Assembly (NCBI GenBank): GCA_018257865.1
Contig: JAEUBA010000002.1
Location: 930,001 to 994,000, forward strand
DNA: 64,000 bases
Direction: 5' to 3'
Source: Stereocaulon alpinum
Lineage: Eukaryota; Ascomycota; Lecanoromycetes; Lecanorales; Stereocaulaceae
The notes under the pieces were generated by a model, which saw only the letters and a list, made by a program, of their open reading frames with translations, searched no databases and had not been told where the DNA came from. The position numbers and the translations under genes are program-made. Position 1 is the first letter of the stretch. Each line of letters starts with the position of its first letter. Of this stretch, positions 34,955 to 45,867 are shown one piece after another.

Positions 34955-37900
34955 TCAATTCCACCCCAGACTGTTCTCTGCCATGACAGGTGCACTGATC
35001 TGCTGCCTGCCTGTAGACCCACTCCTTCCACTTCCTCTGCTGCCTGCTCTGCCGTCCTCGTCGTGATATGGACTTATACTCCTGTCTATGCCTCCACTCA
35101 TGAGTGCAGCGCCAGCACCAGCGTCAGGCCCAATGTGTGACATGACTGGGCTGTTGAACATGCTCGGTGACCGTCCGTGTGATTGTCTCCTCTTCTTGTA
35201 TCTCCTTGCGACAAAGAACATGGCAGCTCCGTACGCGGCAGCGCCAGCAGCGACGCCAACGCCAATGCCGATAGACGACGGTCTGACAGGTTGAGTGTTA
35301 CCAATGTCACCACCGATCGGAGACCCGTCGTTCTTTGGGCTAGTAGATGAGGTGGGCTGGGAGCCGTAGGGAGTACTACCGCCATCGGTAGAATTATCGG
35401 CGGGGATAGGTATAGCGTTGTTGATCATGGAAAGGAGCGTGTTGGTGCTACTATCGGGATTGGTGTAGAACCTAGAAGTCTGAGTTTGGACGAGGAGGCT
35501 AAGAGTGTCGACAAGCCCGGATGGAATCCAAGCGAGAGCAAGGGTTGTGATGTAGTGGAGATCTCGAGTGGTGTCCCAAGCGCGCAATGTCTGCATGGTC
35601 ACGTTGCTGGGATCGATATTCAGACCGTAAGAAATGCCCAGAGGAAGATACTTGAAGATCTGCTGCTGAGATTCGTCGTGCGTCCAAACAAAGTCGTAAT
35701 TCAGAGGGTACTTGAAGCCAATTTGGATCATGTCCGTGTTCTCGGGCTGTTGTTTCGGACCTTGTGGTGGGTATAGGACGAGAGGTACACCCGTTGGAAG
35801 GCCAGTAGCAATGCTGCCGGTAGAGCTTGCTGCTCCAGACCCCGAAATCGATGGTTGTACAATTATATTCGTAGGTATGGACTGGGTTGTTAGACTATCG
35901 TAACCAGTAGGCTGCTGGGTGAATGGTCCCTTCGCATCCGTTGGGAAGCTTTGCACTGCTGGGGCTACAGTACTTGGCTGCGCAACAGCTGGAGTACCCT
36001 GACTCGTATCTTGTACTGAAGCGACTGAGCCATTGGGTAACGGAGTTGAAGCTTGAGCTGGGGCATTCGATACTGGCACAACAGAACCATTCGGCAAAGT
36101 TGTGGATCCAGACGCCGCCGAAGCTGCAGCGGCTGTGATTGGGACAACATTCCCATTAGACTGTGTCGACGATCCTAATACGCCACCGGCCGTAATTGGT
36201 ACAACAGCACCATTCGATAGAGTCGATGATCCCACGATTGGACCTGTAGATGCCGGTATCGCAGCGTTGGTTGTTGCAGCCGGTAATGGTACACCGGTGT
36301 TTGGGACAGTCCCAGTGGGAGCCGCAACAGTTGGCACCAACGATGTGGGTACAATTGGCGCCAGAGCTGTATTCGTAGCAGCTGTTGGGTTGGGGAGTAT
36401 GCTTCCGTTAGAGTCAGTAACAGCTGGTACAAATGGTGGCAGTGCCGAGTTCGTAGCGGCTGCTGGGTTCGGCACAAGATTGACACTAGATTCTGTTGGA
36501 ACAATCGGCGATACTGGGTTTGAGGGCAAATCCGTGTTTGTAGCCACCGCTGGGTTGGGAATAATAGATCCATCAGAGTTTGTGAGGACTGGTATGAATG
36601 AGTGGCTTGCTTCCGAGAGAATTGGTGCTACTGGTACTGTGGCAGAGGCAGCTGGTATAACGTTTCCATTTGAATACGTCAAGGGCGGCAAAGTAGGTAA
36701 TGCTGCTGCTGTGGAGATGGACACAAGAAGTCCATCAGACAATGTTAATCCAGCCGGAACACCTTGGTTGTTAGCTGTGGGAACAGTGGATGGTAGTGCC
36801 ACGGCTGTGAGACTTATGCTGACAATGAGCCCATCAGACAATGTGAGACCAACGGGAAGGCTCCCTTCGGATGCTACAGACGGCGGTGCAGCAGTGTGTA
36901 CAGCAGCTGTTGATACGACAGGCACAAGGAGACCATCTGACAGTGTAGATCCTGGTGGAAGGCTTCCACCGTTCGTCGTCTGTGCAGCTGCTGGTACAGT
37001 AGCTGACAGTGCTCCCGGTAAGCTGCTGATAGGCACAATAAGGCCATCTGACAGTATAGATCCTGGTGGAAAGCTTCCACCGTTCGTCGTCTGTGCAGCT
37101 GCCGGTACAGTAGCTGACAGTGCTCCCGGTAAGCTGCTGATAGGCACAATGAGGCCATCTGACAGTGTAGATCCTGGTGGAAAGCTTTCACCGTTCGTCG
37201 TCTGTGCAGCTGCTGGTACAGTAGCTGACAGTGCTCCCGGTAAGCTGCTGATAGGCACAATGAGGCCATTTGACAGTGTAGATTCTGTTGGAAGGCTTCC
37301 ACCGTTCGTCGTCTGTGCAGCTGCCGGTACAGTAGCTGACAGTGCTCCCGGTAAGCTGCTGATAGGCACAATGAGGCCATTTGACAGTGTAGATTCTGTT
37401 GGAAGGCTTCCACCGTTCGTCGTCTGTGCAGCTGTAGGCACAACCATACCATTCGGCAACATGGTGGAGCCATCACCAGGAACGCTACCCAATGCGATTG
37501 TTAAGGCAGTGTACAATGCAGGGCCAGTGGGTATTGGCAGATGAACATCCTGGGCTGGAGACACAGAACCAGCCTTCGTAGTTTCTGCTGAGCCGGTGTT
37601 CGACGCCGCCGCATGGCTTTCCTCACTACTTTGTGCACCTGGCAAACCGACAACGGCGTTGCCATTGCTTGTATTCGTGTCCGTCGCGGAGGCTGCCGTA
37701 TAGGCAGCCGCAGTCGTGTCACCATGGGCTGGCAATGTCAAGGAAGGAAGAATGCTTTCAGCTGCGTCTGTCGGTGTCACGGTCGGTTCTGCGATTGGTG
37801 ACTGGTTGTTGTTGCCTCCAGGGGGAAGCGTTGTAGCAGCACCACCTGTTGACGATGCTGGCTTTGTGTCAGGCTGAATAGGTGTGACGCTAGATACTCC

Positions 37901-39013
37901 TCCCTGAACATTCGAAAGCGTGGTCTGGGAAGCGCTTGACTGATGCTGGATTGGAATGTCACTAGGTGCTCCTCCTGGGACATTTGGCAGCGTTGTCTGG
38001 GAAACGCTCGACTGAGGTTGGACCGGGGTGACACTAGGTGCTCCTGCTGGGACATTTGGCAGCGTTGTCTGGGAAACGCTCGACTGAGGTTGGACCGGGG
38101 TGACACCGAGCTCATGGGATACACTTTGATCATTGAGATTAGTGCTGTGGGAAGGGCTTGCTTCTGGTCCGCTAGAAGGACTTTGCGTGTCGGTTTGCTT
38201 TGTAGGGCCCTTTCCGATCGGTGGAGTAACACTTGGAACTATTACAGGGGAAAGGACTGAGGAGATCCCACCTGGTCCCTGCTCACCGCTTTGCGAACTG
38301 CTAGCAGACTGTTCAGTGTTGGTTTCAGTATTTTGAGTACCACTGCTTTTGGTAAATGGATTGGTAGTCGGCAGCCCGAGGCCGGTGTCAACGGGTGAAG
38401 TATCCAACGTTTGACTTTTAGATGGAGTCGACTGCTTGACGGTGTCTGTATTCGTCTTGCCTGTAATCGAAGTCGCCCCAGTAGTATCTGTATTTGTGTT
38501 GGCTGTACTTGAATCAGATTGCGTCGCTGGGGACGGAGGACCCTGAATCGTAGACTCTTGCGAATGAGAGCTCGCATGGGTACTGCTGGCAGCAGCTGCA
38601 GTCGATGCGATTTCCGGGGTTGTTCCATGGTCGCTAGTAATATCCAAGGATGAGGATGAGGATGTTAAATGGTCTGTCGTGGTTTGCCCTGAATGGTCGC
38701 CTAACTGGTCACTTTGCGTGTGGGTAGGGGTTTCAGCGACTGCTGATGTAGTCAAAGAATCTGTCAGTGTGTCGAGCGGTGACGTGGTAGATGGACGATC
38801 TCCAGCAGGTCCATTCCCAGCTTCCGGTCCTGTAGTAGTCGTTCCATTGCGGGCCCCGATCACGAAACGCTTGATTTCTTTCCTTACGAATCGTGGTCTT
38901 TCAAGTTCGTCACGGTTCGGGGCTGGCGCAGCAGCCGCGAAACACGTTGCTGGTTCGAGCGTAGACAGTAGGGCCAAAGAAGCCGCAAATATTATCGTAG
39001 ATCTTCGAATCAT
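34955..39013 (-). CDS. MSB2: Signalling mucin Msb2 (plasma-membrane sensor)
   Basis: One exon of 1352 residues. A signal peptide (MIRRSTIIFAASLALLSTLEPATCF) leads into about 1050 residues rich in Ser, Thr, Pro and Ala, expected to be heavily O-glycosylated. Within it are five near-identical 37-residue repeats (TTNGGSLPTESTLSNGL...) and about three 24-residue repeats (SVTPVQPQSSVSQTTLPN..). The conserved extracellular domain near residues 1095-1245 has IQIGFKYPLNYDFVW, QQIFKYLPLGISYGL, TLALAWIPSGLVDTLSL and LLSMINNAIPIPADNSTDG. A membrane segment (SIGIGVGVAAGAAAYGAAMFFVARRYKKRR) and a cytosolic tail ending ISAPVMAENSLGWN follow. Msb2 acts with Sho1 upstream of the filamentation/invasion MAP kinase pathway. 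The long antisense frame at 36102-37544 is its shadow. Confidence 0.93.
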   Translation of the reverse strand: MIRRSTIIFAASLALLSTLEPATCFAAAAPAPNRDELERPRFVRKEIKRFVIGARNGTTTTGPEAGNGPAGDRPSTTSPLDTLTDSLTTSAVAETPTHTQSDQLGDHSGQTTTDHLTSSSSSLDITSDHGTTPEIASTAAAASSTHASSHSQESTIQGPPSPATQSDSSTANTNTDTTGATSITGKTNTDTVKQSTPSKSQTLDTSPVDTGLGLPTTNPFTKSSGTQNTETNTEQSASSSQSGEQGPGGISSVLSPVIVPSVTPPIGKGPTKQTDTQSPSSGPEASPSHSTNLNDQSVSHELGVTPVQPQSSVSQTTLPNVPAGAPSVTPVQPQSSVSQTTLPNVPGGAPSDIPIQHQSSASQTTLSNVQGGVSSVTPIQPDTKPASSTGGAATTLPPGGNNNQSPIAEPTVTPTDAAESILPSLTLPAHGDTTAAAYTAASATDTNTSNGNAVVGLPGAQSSEESHAAASNTGSAETTKAGSVSPAQDVHLPIPTGPALYTALTIALGSVPGDGSTMLPNGMVVPTAAQTTNGGSLPTESTLSNGLIVPISSLPGALSATVPAAAQTTNGGSLPTESTLSNGLIVPISSLPGALSATVPAAAQTTNGESFPPGSTLSDGLIVPISSLPGALSATVPAAAQTTNGGSFPPGSILSDGLIVPISSLPGALSATVPAAAQTTNGGSLPPGSTLSDGLLVPVVSTAAVHTAAPPSVASEGSLPVGLTLSDGLIVSISLTAVALPSTVPTANNQGVPAGLTLSDGLLVSISTAAALPTLPPLTYSNGNVIPAASATVPVAPILSEASHSFIPVLTNSDGSIIPNPAVATNTDLPSNPVSPIVPTESSVNLVPNPAAATNSALPPFVPAVTDSNGSILPNPTAATNTALAPIVPTSLVPTVAAPTGTVPNTGVPLPAATTNAAIPASTGPIVGSSTLSNGAVVPITAGGVLGSSTQSNGNVVPITAAAASAASGSTTLPNGSVVPVSNAPAQASTPLPNGSVASVQDTSQGTPAVAQPSTVAPAVQSFPTDAKGPFTQQPTGYDSLTTQSIPTNIIVQPSISGSGAASSTGSIATGLPTGVPLVLYPPQGPKQQPENTDMIQIGFKYPLNYDFVWTHDESQQQIFKYLPLGISYGLNIDPSNVTMQTLRAWDTTRDLHYITTLALAWIPSGLVDTLSLLVQTQTSRFYTNPDSSTNTLLSMINNAIPIPADNSTDGGSTPYGSQPTSSTSPKNDGSPIGGDIGNTQPVRPSSIGIGVGVAAGAAAYGAAMFFVARRYKKRRQSHGRSPSMFNSPVMSHIGPDAGAGAALMSGGIDRSISPYHDEDGRAGSRGSGRSGSTGRQQISAPVMAENSLGWN
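36970..37520 (-). repeat. 111-nt tandem repeat inside MSB2
   Basis: Near-identical units begin at about 36970, 37081, 37192, 37303 and 37414. The copies differ at few positions, mostly in the segment encoding SLPTES/SFPPGS. The 111-nt period keeps the frame (37 residues). Confidence 0.85.
37905..38105 (-). repeat. 72-nt tandem repeat inside MSB2
   Basis: Two almost identical 72-nt units (from about 37978 and 38050) and one more diverged unit from about 37906 encode a 24-residue SVTPVQPQSSVSQTTLPNVP-type repeat. Confidence 0.8.
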
Positions 39014-42000
39014 GGTTGATGTGTTACTATCAACCGCGGGAAGATCTTATTAGATGTTCGAATGATAGTAATGATGCAATCGACAGCTTTGGCCTTGTTA
39101 GGAGGTACTGAGATAAGATTTCAGAGGTGTGCTCACTGTCAGGATTTGATTAAACGAGTGACTTGACTTGTCAAGATGGAAATGATTGTGGCTAAAATGG
39201 AAGCTGTTAGTCGGAGTATCTTGGTGGGTAGTACACACGATATGTGACGAGGGTTGGACTTACTTCGCAGAAGACTGCGGATCAAACAACGCTTTGAAAG
39301 AGTGTAAAGGCCACCGAGGGGCCAAGAAGCAAAAGAGCGACTTAGTAGCCGCGGAGTTGATGTGTGTGTCCTTCAGCAGGGCCGAGAAGTAATTCTCTTG
39401 TTGAACGTGATCCCTTTAGACTCGCCGGAATCGACTTAATGATGAGCAGTCCAGAGCCCAGATCGGTCGATGGCGGTTGGGCTTGTCTGTCACTTCGACT
39501 CTTTGTTCATGACCCAAGTCTAGCCCTTGTTTCTATATTCGCATGGTAGATGACCTCGTTTCGCGCGTGGGCTTCGAACAAAGAATCTCCACCTCGTGGC
39601 TGAAGTCGTGATCCCAATCCGACACGTCCCAGAAGACGTAACCCGCAGGGTTGTTCGAAGAGATTGTTCCGTGAAATGAGATGTAGAGATCGTAAAGTCG
39701 GTTAATCGAGGCAAGGGATTCCGAATCGAAAGTCGTTAGAAAGGAGTGCTTCCACCACGTATCCAATTTCCACCAGAATTGTAATAGTGATCAATGTATG
39801 CTCCAATTATCGCGCCTGATGGAGATCGTAAACGAGCGTGATGAATGTCCAGTGAGGTAAAGAGCGTGGTGTTGTCGCGGAAAGAGGGATTTTTCGAATA
39901 TAAGATGGCGGTTGATGGTGCTCTAGATCGCCTCGTCCTCCTCCACAGCGGCGAACTTCAGTTGCCTGTGCCCAGATACCCGCACTGCTGCTGTCAGTCA
40001 ATATGGGAGGGAGGATTCGAGAGGGGCGCCGGTGAGGTAAGTCAAGGTGAGGAACAGTTTGGCCGGAGACTTGGTAGGGGAAATTGCACCTTTGGGCATT
40101 GGCGCTAGAGGGCTAGGAAGGAGCGCGAATTGAAGCGGCGGGCAAGCTTCGACGCTTGTAACCCTACTGGTTATCCGCTAAATTGTGTGGAGCGGCATAG
40201 AATGGAACTACTACTGCTAGGCTATTCTATCTATGGAAAATCCTTGGAAAATCGTTCACACGGCGAACCGCTGCGGGCGGTGCTCCTCAATTATCGCACT
40301 GACAGGCATGCCGCACAATTGAAGACAATAACGGTCGATGAATCGCGGTGATTGATGAATGAAGTAGGCAATGTTCCTGCGTCGCTTCTCATTGCCTATC
40401 AAAGTCGTTGAATTTGGCTCCTTGGCTACACGAAATTGTAAGGATACAACGCCTTCAACGCCTTCCCTCGCCCTAAGAGATCCAGGTACCACCACAGATC
40501 CGCACGATAAAGCAGCGAGATGAAGGATGCGTCTATTCTCAAGCAGGTTAGAGTCGTTTGGTAGGGACCAGTCATAAGAGAGCCGCTTCGGAACACTGCC
40601 GACCGGCTTCCACACAATTGCGCAAGAGAGGTGTGGACGCCTGCATGGCCAAATCTGACGAGCAGCAATTCACGAGATACATAGTTAAGTACTGCAGCTG
40701 CAGCAGCACCTGCAGCGGACGGGCGCACCTGAAAGGGCAGGCCGAATATTTTATTGGGGGCCCTCGAGCCCCGAGAGAAGGGCAGATGTATGAGTAAAGG
40801 GGCAATGATGAATACTCTGGAACCAGAGGCGCAGCAGCGGACGAAGTATCGGATTACCGTGGTGGATTTTGTTCGCAGCATCGCACGTAAGACTGGGCTC
40901 AGTAATACTCTTGCATGCGTATTCTCTCATGGATTTTCTATAAGCAACGTCCGGTCGGTTGCACAGAGTAAAGAACCGCTTGCATAGTGTCTTGGAATTT
41001 CGTATTTGGACCCCCTTGAGGTACACATCTGAGGTAAGGTTGTCGCATGGAGATGTACGGCCCATAGTTCTAGCACTTCCGCTAAAAGCAGCTGCCCTCG
41101 CAAGCCATAGCCTATAAAGGACACCGTTCTCGATAAGTTCGCACGGAGGATTGGCGTGAAAGCTGCAAATAATAATATGTGACAGACGATTGTGGGGATT
41201 GATTCGTCATTCGTAACACCAGAGGGATTAGGAGGGCGCTTCGCCGCAAGGCCGCTTTGTCTGGAGTTTTCATTACACCACCATCACAATCTAAACCGTT
41301 TCCTGCCCTACGATGTCGGAAGGTCGGGAAACCACCCGCCGAGGACCCTTAAATGTTGTCGGGACGCACGTGGAGCCGCGAATAGCTTCAAACACCAGTC
41401 GGAACTCAACAGTTGCTGCTTAAAATCACTCACGCACTGAATGCAACTGATATTACCATAAAGAGTGGATCACGGCCATATTATGTGTCAGATACATCTT
41501 CCTTGGATATGCAAGATCGCAGCGAGCCAAGATAGCGATCCAACAACGTAGACGTCGGTGCAGAGAAGCATACTATGTTAAACCGCCACAAGGCGCAATA
41601 GCACTAGCTAAAATACCTCAACATTCGACAAATGATACTATATATCTCATTTGGAATTGATTACCCGTGGCAGTTCGAGTGAGATCACGCAAACCAGAAG
41701 AAAACCCAGGCGCCAGATGTATACATTCCTCCCGACTCGAGCTCAGTATCCGCCAAAACCAACAACGACTAGCACAAAGACTCATACAATTCCCAAGAAC
41801 CCTAAGCAAAAGGCTCAAAAATAGTTGACAAATCCAAGCAAAACACTCTCACATCACCAGCAAGCACAAGCACTCGCAACCCCCCCCCCCAACATCGAAC
41901 AACTCGAACCGAGCCGAAACCCTTGCACACCAAACCAAAGCCCAAATCATAGATCCCCACAACATCCAAATAATCAAACAGAGCATCTACACAACATGCG

Positions 42001-42777
42001 GCAGACTGTGCCTAATACTTACATACTCTCAACGTACCGCGACCAAAAATCCAACAACCAAGAACCTCGCCTCAAAGCAGCATACAAACTTACGCGATCT
42101 CCCAAGCAAGGGAGACAAAAAAGAAAAGAAAAAAAACCCATCCCCTCTCCTGCACAACAGCCACATGTACTTCGTGCATGAGAATCAACACTCACATCAA
42201 AGACATCAAAAGTGTAGCTAACAAAGAACTCCGAAAAAGCCATAGAAGCCACATCCACCCCCAAGAGTAAAATTCTTATCTCGCGAACAACAACTGAATG
42301 TAGAAAAAGGAAATTACACATCGGGGCTTTATCCCCAGAAACGTCGGCAGAGAACGTAATCTACGCTCTCACGGGGGGCGGATTCTTAATCTCCGATACC
42401 GTACCAGATATGCGAGTCAGATGATGTGGTGAGGATGCAAGGCGCACAAAACAAGCAATATAGCCGGTGGAGAAAATGTCCATGCCTAAGGTAGCGAACG
42501 AATCGCAACAAGGGCAAATGATTTAGGTCTATTTGAGCCGAGAGAGATAGAGAGAGAGATGCTACAGCTGTCAATCTACGTAGAACTTAAAGAACGGGAA
42601 TCCAAGCGTGCATCAATAATATGCCCTCCAACTCCTGCTTAACCGATGCCCAGTCCATGGCCCATTGCCTTCCCCCATTGTCACGCGTACCACCAATCCA
42701 TCATCATAAAGCCCCCATAGACATCCGTGCCTCCCATGCACCGAAGTACTCCCCGTTCCCCCTGAGTTCCATCCCCG
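39014..42777. other. Long intergenic region, no supported gene
   Basis: About 3.8 kb. It holds the MSB2 upstream region, which long promoters of signalling genes could explain, and the 3' side of the 1029-residue gene. A protein-like minus frame at 39533-39766 (WDVSDWDHDFSHEVEILCS) could be a remnant exon. A run of ten C lies at about 41881-41890. The minus frame at 40426-40881 has no domain. Confidence 0.4.
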
Positions 42778-45700
42778 TTAGCGACTCATCAACTCACAAA
42801 CAACACCTACTTGATAGCAGGTGGTTGCGGTCAGTATCCCAGTACAAATGATAAGTCCAAACGTCATCATGGGTGTCGGCAGCGTCTTTCTTTGATAACG
42901 CCTGCCTTTAGTCTCCTGCCAACCGCCACGACGTCTGCCCGAGAAGACGGCTTCTTCCCTACGCACTTTATTGCTTGGTGGAGGTGCATCTAGGAATGGT
43001 TTTTTGGCTGCTTTAAAAGAGCTTGCTGCGGAAGCAGCACGGTGCTGCTCCAGCTCCTCAAGAGGGATGGGCGAGTCGTGGTTGACGAAACCAGTTGGCG
43101 AGGCGAAGTTACCCGTTGAGGCAATTGTCCCGTCAACAGGGTTTGGGTATCTTTTTGCTTCGACGTGCTTAGCTGCCGCAAGCTCGTCTCTTGTGGCTTC
43201 CTTCTTGAATACAAGAATATTGCTTGCACCGGAGACAACGTTGTAGCCTTTATTGTGGAGCGTCATCAGGTGTGGGAGGAATTTGCCCGGATTCTTCAGG
43301 ACTTCGAGCGCCTCAACAGGCATTAGAGGCTGCTCCTTCGAAAACGGTGCTAATGAAGTAGTCTTTGGGGAAAAGATGACCTTCTGAGTAGCAGGGTCGT
43401 AGGCTAGGATCCGATACACGCTTGGTGTTGCAGATTTCGGCGTCTCTGTGCTCGGAACTTTGATAGTTGAAGACGACAGAGCACGAACAGTCTTAGAATT
43501 TGTAAGTTCTGCGTCTGCGGTCTTAGAAAGTTGCAACGTTGACTTGGCTATCTGCAGCACGACCTGTATATAAGCCTTGGAAACGCTAGGCATCATGTCA
43601 GCCACGGTACGAAAGTTGTCGGTCTCATCCTTCACTCGTAGAGAATTGCGGTGCTGATGAATGAGGTCTTGTGCTTGACGAAGTTCGTCGAACAGCCGCT
43701 GAATGATTGCTAAGGGCTCTGAGCTCTGAGCACTGTCAACGTTTTGTGACTGCAATCTGTGTGTGAGGCTCGAATCCGATGGTTCTTTGCCCTGAAGGTT
43801 AGAAGAGCGGGGCCCGCTTGACGACTGTACAGAAGTGTTGACCGTGCTTGGGCGTTGGGTCCCTGAAGTTTCCTGAGCTTTTGATCTATCTTTGATCTGG
43901 CAGGGTTGGCGATGTTTTGTGTCAATAATGCCGTAGGTGTCTTCGTATATACTTCTCACCTCACGAATCAATTCACGGTCTTTGGCCAGCTTCTTGAGCT
44001 GAGCCTCATTGTCTTCCACGGCATGAGGTGCCTTTTGCTTATACCATCGGTCTCTTTCGGCAAATTCAACAACATTCATTGCCAAATCCCCTTCCCCTGG
44101 AAGCAAGCTCTGCAGCGGACGAGAGCTTGGCTTCTTGTCACCGACGGTAACACGCTTGTGCGCACCACGCGTCTCCATAGCCTGCATAGCCTGCTTCTGA
44201 GCCTTTACCTCCTCCTCATGCATCTCATTGACCTTCTTCGTGGCTTTAAGCCTACGATTTTCCTCCAGCCACCGTTTCCTTAGGGTATCATATTCTGCTC
44301 TCATGAGATCAAGTCTGACTTTCACAGGCACAAATTGGGCCTTGATCTGGTTCGCCTTTGCATCTGCTGGTTCTTGTGGTCTGGAGCTAGATTTACTGAT
44401 GGCAATTGGCTTGTGTGCTGCATCAGACTCAATATGTGTCTGTTGATCTGCGAACTCCTGAATTGATGAAACAGGTTCACCATCAGAGATCTCGTTCATC
44501 CATGAGGATGATACCAAGGTATTCGCCTTGTCGCCACTTGTTCTTTTGGGCGTGTCCGTTGCAACTTCTTGCGCTAATTGGCTTTCACGGTCAAGTGGCC
44601 GTCGGTCGTACTCTTGTTCAAGCTTTCGCTGGCGTGCTTGCTTCTCCGAGACACTTTCTTTTGCAGATTTGCCCCGAAGGCCGGCCGATGCTCTTACGTC
44701 GCTAGACCGAAGCAAGTCGATATCTTCTGTGGTGTTCTCCTTAGGCTGATATTGGAGTGACGGCCGCTCAGAAACACTTTCAGTTGTGCTTTTTCCCTTC
44801 AGATGCCGATCCAGGGCACTCTCAATCTTTATAGCCGTGGATCTGGATGTAACGCCTTCAGTCTTCAATGCTGGTCGGTCCTCTGCCTTAGCATTCTGTC
44901 TACGGCCAAAGCCCTCCTGTGCAAGCCAGTTTTCGGCATTCTGAGGTTGAGGGGGATCAACAGGTGATGACGCGCTGGTGCTGTTCGATCTTGTTAGATC
45001 TCCGCTGGAGTGCTGAGTTGCTCGGGCCTCGGTTGAAGGGGAACGGAAGCGTTTGATGGGGATATCAAAATCAAATGTTGGAGACTCGAACTTAGGCATT
45101 GGAGTAGGTGTTGCAGGAGAGACTGGTGATGAGCTTTTCTTCAGGACTTTTCGCATTGTGATGGGATCAATTTCATATTCTTGCCCCCGGCCTTCCACGA
45201 CAGCTGCCTTAGGTCTGCTCTGTTTGTCACCAATGTTGGTCTGCCCAGGTGATTTGTTACTGTTGTCAATTCTCTCGGCCCTTGGACTGGAGTTATTCCC
45301 AAAGGCATCGCTTGCTTGTTGCGGTGAAGATCCGGAGTCTCTAGTATCTTGAGACTGTACACTATCAGGAAACTTCATCCAATATCTTCCAAATAGTACG
45401 CCATATGGATCGTCTTCTACCTTCTTCATGAAATCGGTATACTTCTTTTCTTTGTACTCTAACCTCTTTGCAAGGCCACTGTATTGTTCCTCTCGCCGCC
45501 TTTGCCACCTGCTGAACCAGTCTTCATACTTCTCCTCGGGCTTGTCCTTCGAATTGGCGTCTGGCCGTCCCCAAGAGCTTGACAAGCGCCATTCTTGGAT
45601 TCGGAGGTATCGAGGGAGGTGGCGGAGAGGATATTGCTGGTTCCAGAAGGTACCCCGGTACAGCTGTCTCCGAGCCATGTCTTTGCAGGCATCTTGAGTG

Positions 45701-45867
45701 CTGAAACCTTTCGAGACCTTGCCTGCGTGCGGATAGTTGTGTTTGTGCTTCGCTCCCCAGGAAAAGCCGCGCTGGTTGTGGAGATGGTTGGTGGGAGTGG
45801 AAGTTCGCCGATCGACGGTCCGTATAGTCGAGCTTCGAAGGCTCGCTGTCTTGTGGGAGGACAGCAT
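42778..45867 (-). CDS. Unknown 1029-residue protein, basic N-terminus, C-terminal membrane segment
   Basis: One long exon. The N-terminus is rich in Arg, Ser, Thr and His without acidic residues for about 50 positions, as in mitochondrial targeting sequences, followed by a conserved-looking motif-dense part (QQYPLRHLPRYLRIQEWRL; YEDWFSRWQRRREEQYSGLAKRLEYKEKKY; DPYGVLFGRYWMKFP). A charged low-complexity middle contains predicted coiled coil (YDTLRKRWLEENRRLKATKKVNEMHEEE). Near residues 830-910 comes a globular segment (YRILAYDPATQKVIFSPKT, HNKGYNVVSGASNILVFKKE). The end has a basic patch (SGRRRGGWQETKGRRYQRK) and one membrane helix (PMMTFGLIICTGILTATTCYQ). This layout suggests a mitochondrial or endomembrane anchor protein conserved in filamentous fungi. 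I do not know its function. Confidence 0.82.
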   Translation of the reverse strand: MLSSHKTASLRSSTIRTVDRRTSTPTNHLHNQRGFSWGAKHKHNYPHAGKVSKGFSTQDACKDMARRQLYRGTFWNQQYPLRHLPRYLRIQEWRLSSSWGRPDANSKDKPEEKYEDWFSRWQRRREEQYSGLAKRLEYKEKKYTDFMKKVEDDPYGVLFGRYWMKFPDSVQSQDTRDSGSSPQQASDAFGNNSSPRAERIDNSNKSPGQTNIGDKQSRPKAAVVEGRGQEYEIDPITMRKVLKKSSSPVSPATPTPMPKFESPTFDFDIPIKRFRSPSTEARATQHSSGDLTRSNSTSASSPVDPPQPQNAENWLAQEGFGRRQNAKAEDRPALKTEGVTSRSTAIKIESALDRHLKGKSTTESVSERPSLQYQPKENTTEDIDLLRSSDVRASAGLRGKSAKESVSEKQARQRKLEQEYDRRPLDRESQLAQEVATDTPKRTSGDKANTLVSSSWMNEISDGEPVSSIQEFADQQTHIESDAAHKPIAISKSSSRPQEPADAKANQIKAQFVPVKVRLDLMRAEYDTLRKRWLEENRRLKATKKVNEMHEEEVKAQKQAMQAMETRGAHKRVTVGDKKPSSRPLQSLLPGEGDLAMNVVEFAERDRWYKQKAPHAVEDNEAQLKKLAKDRELIREVRSIYEDTYGIIDTKHRQPCQIKDRSKAQETSGTQRPSTVNTSVQSSSGPRSSNLQGKEPSDSSLTHRLQSQNVDSAQSSEPLAIIQRLFDELRQAQDLIHQHRNSLRVKDETDNFRTVADMMPSVSKAYIQVVLQIAKSTLQLSKTADAELTNSKTVRALSSSTIKVPSTETPKSATPSVYRILAYDPATQKVIFSPKTTSLAPFSKEQPLMPVEALEVLKNPGKFLPHLMTLHNKGYNVVSGASNILVFKKEATRDELAAAKHVEAKRYPNPVDGTIASTGNFASPTGFVNHDSPIPLEELEQHRAASAASSFKAAKKPFLDAPPPSNKVRREEAVFSGRRRGGWQETKGRRYQRKTLPTPMMTFGLIICTGILTATTCYQVGVVCELMSR

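Noticed and set aside
36102..37544. 480-codon plus-strand open frame
   Set aside because: It is the antisense of the repetitive MSB2 exon; open because of the repeat's codon bias, with no start context or domain.
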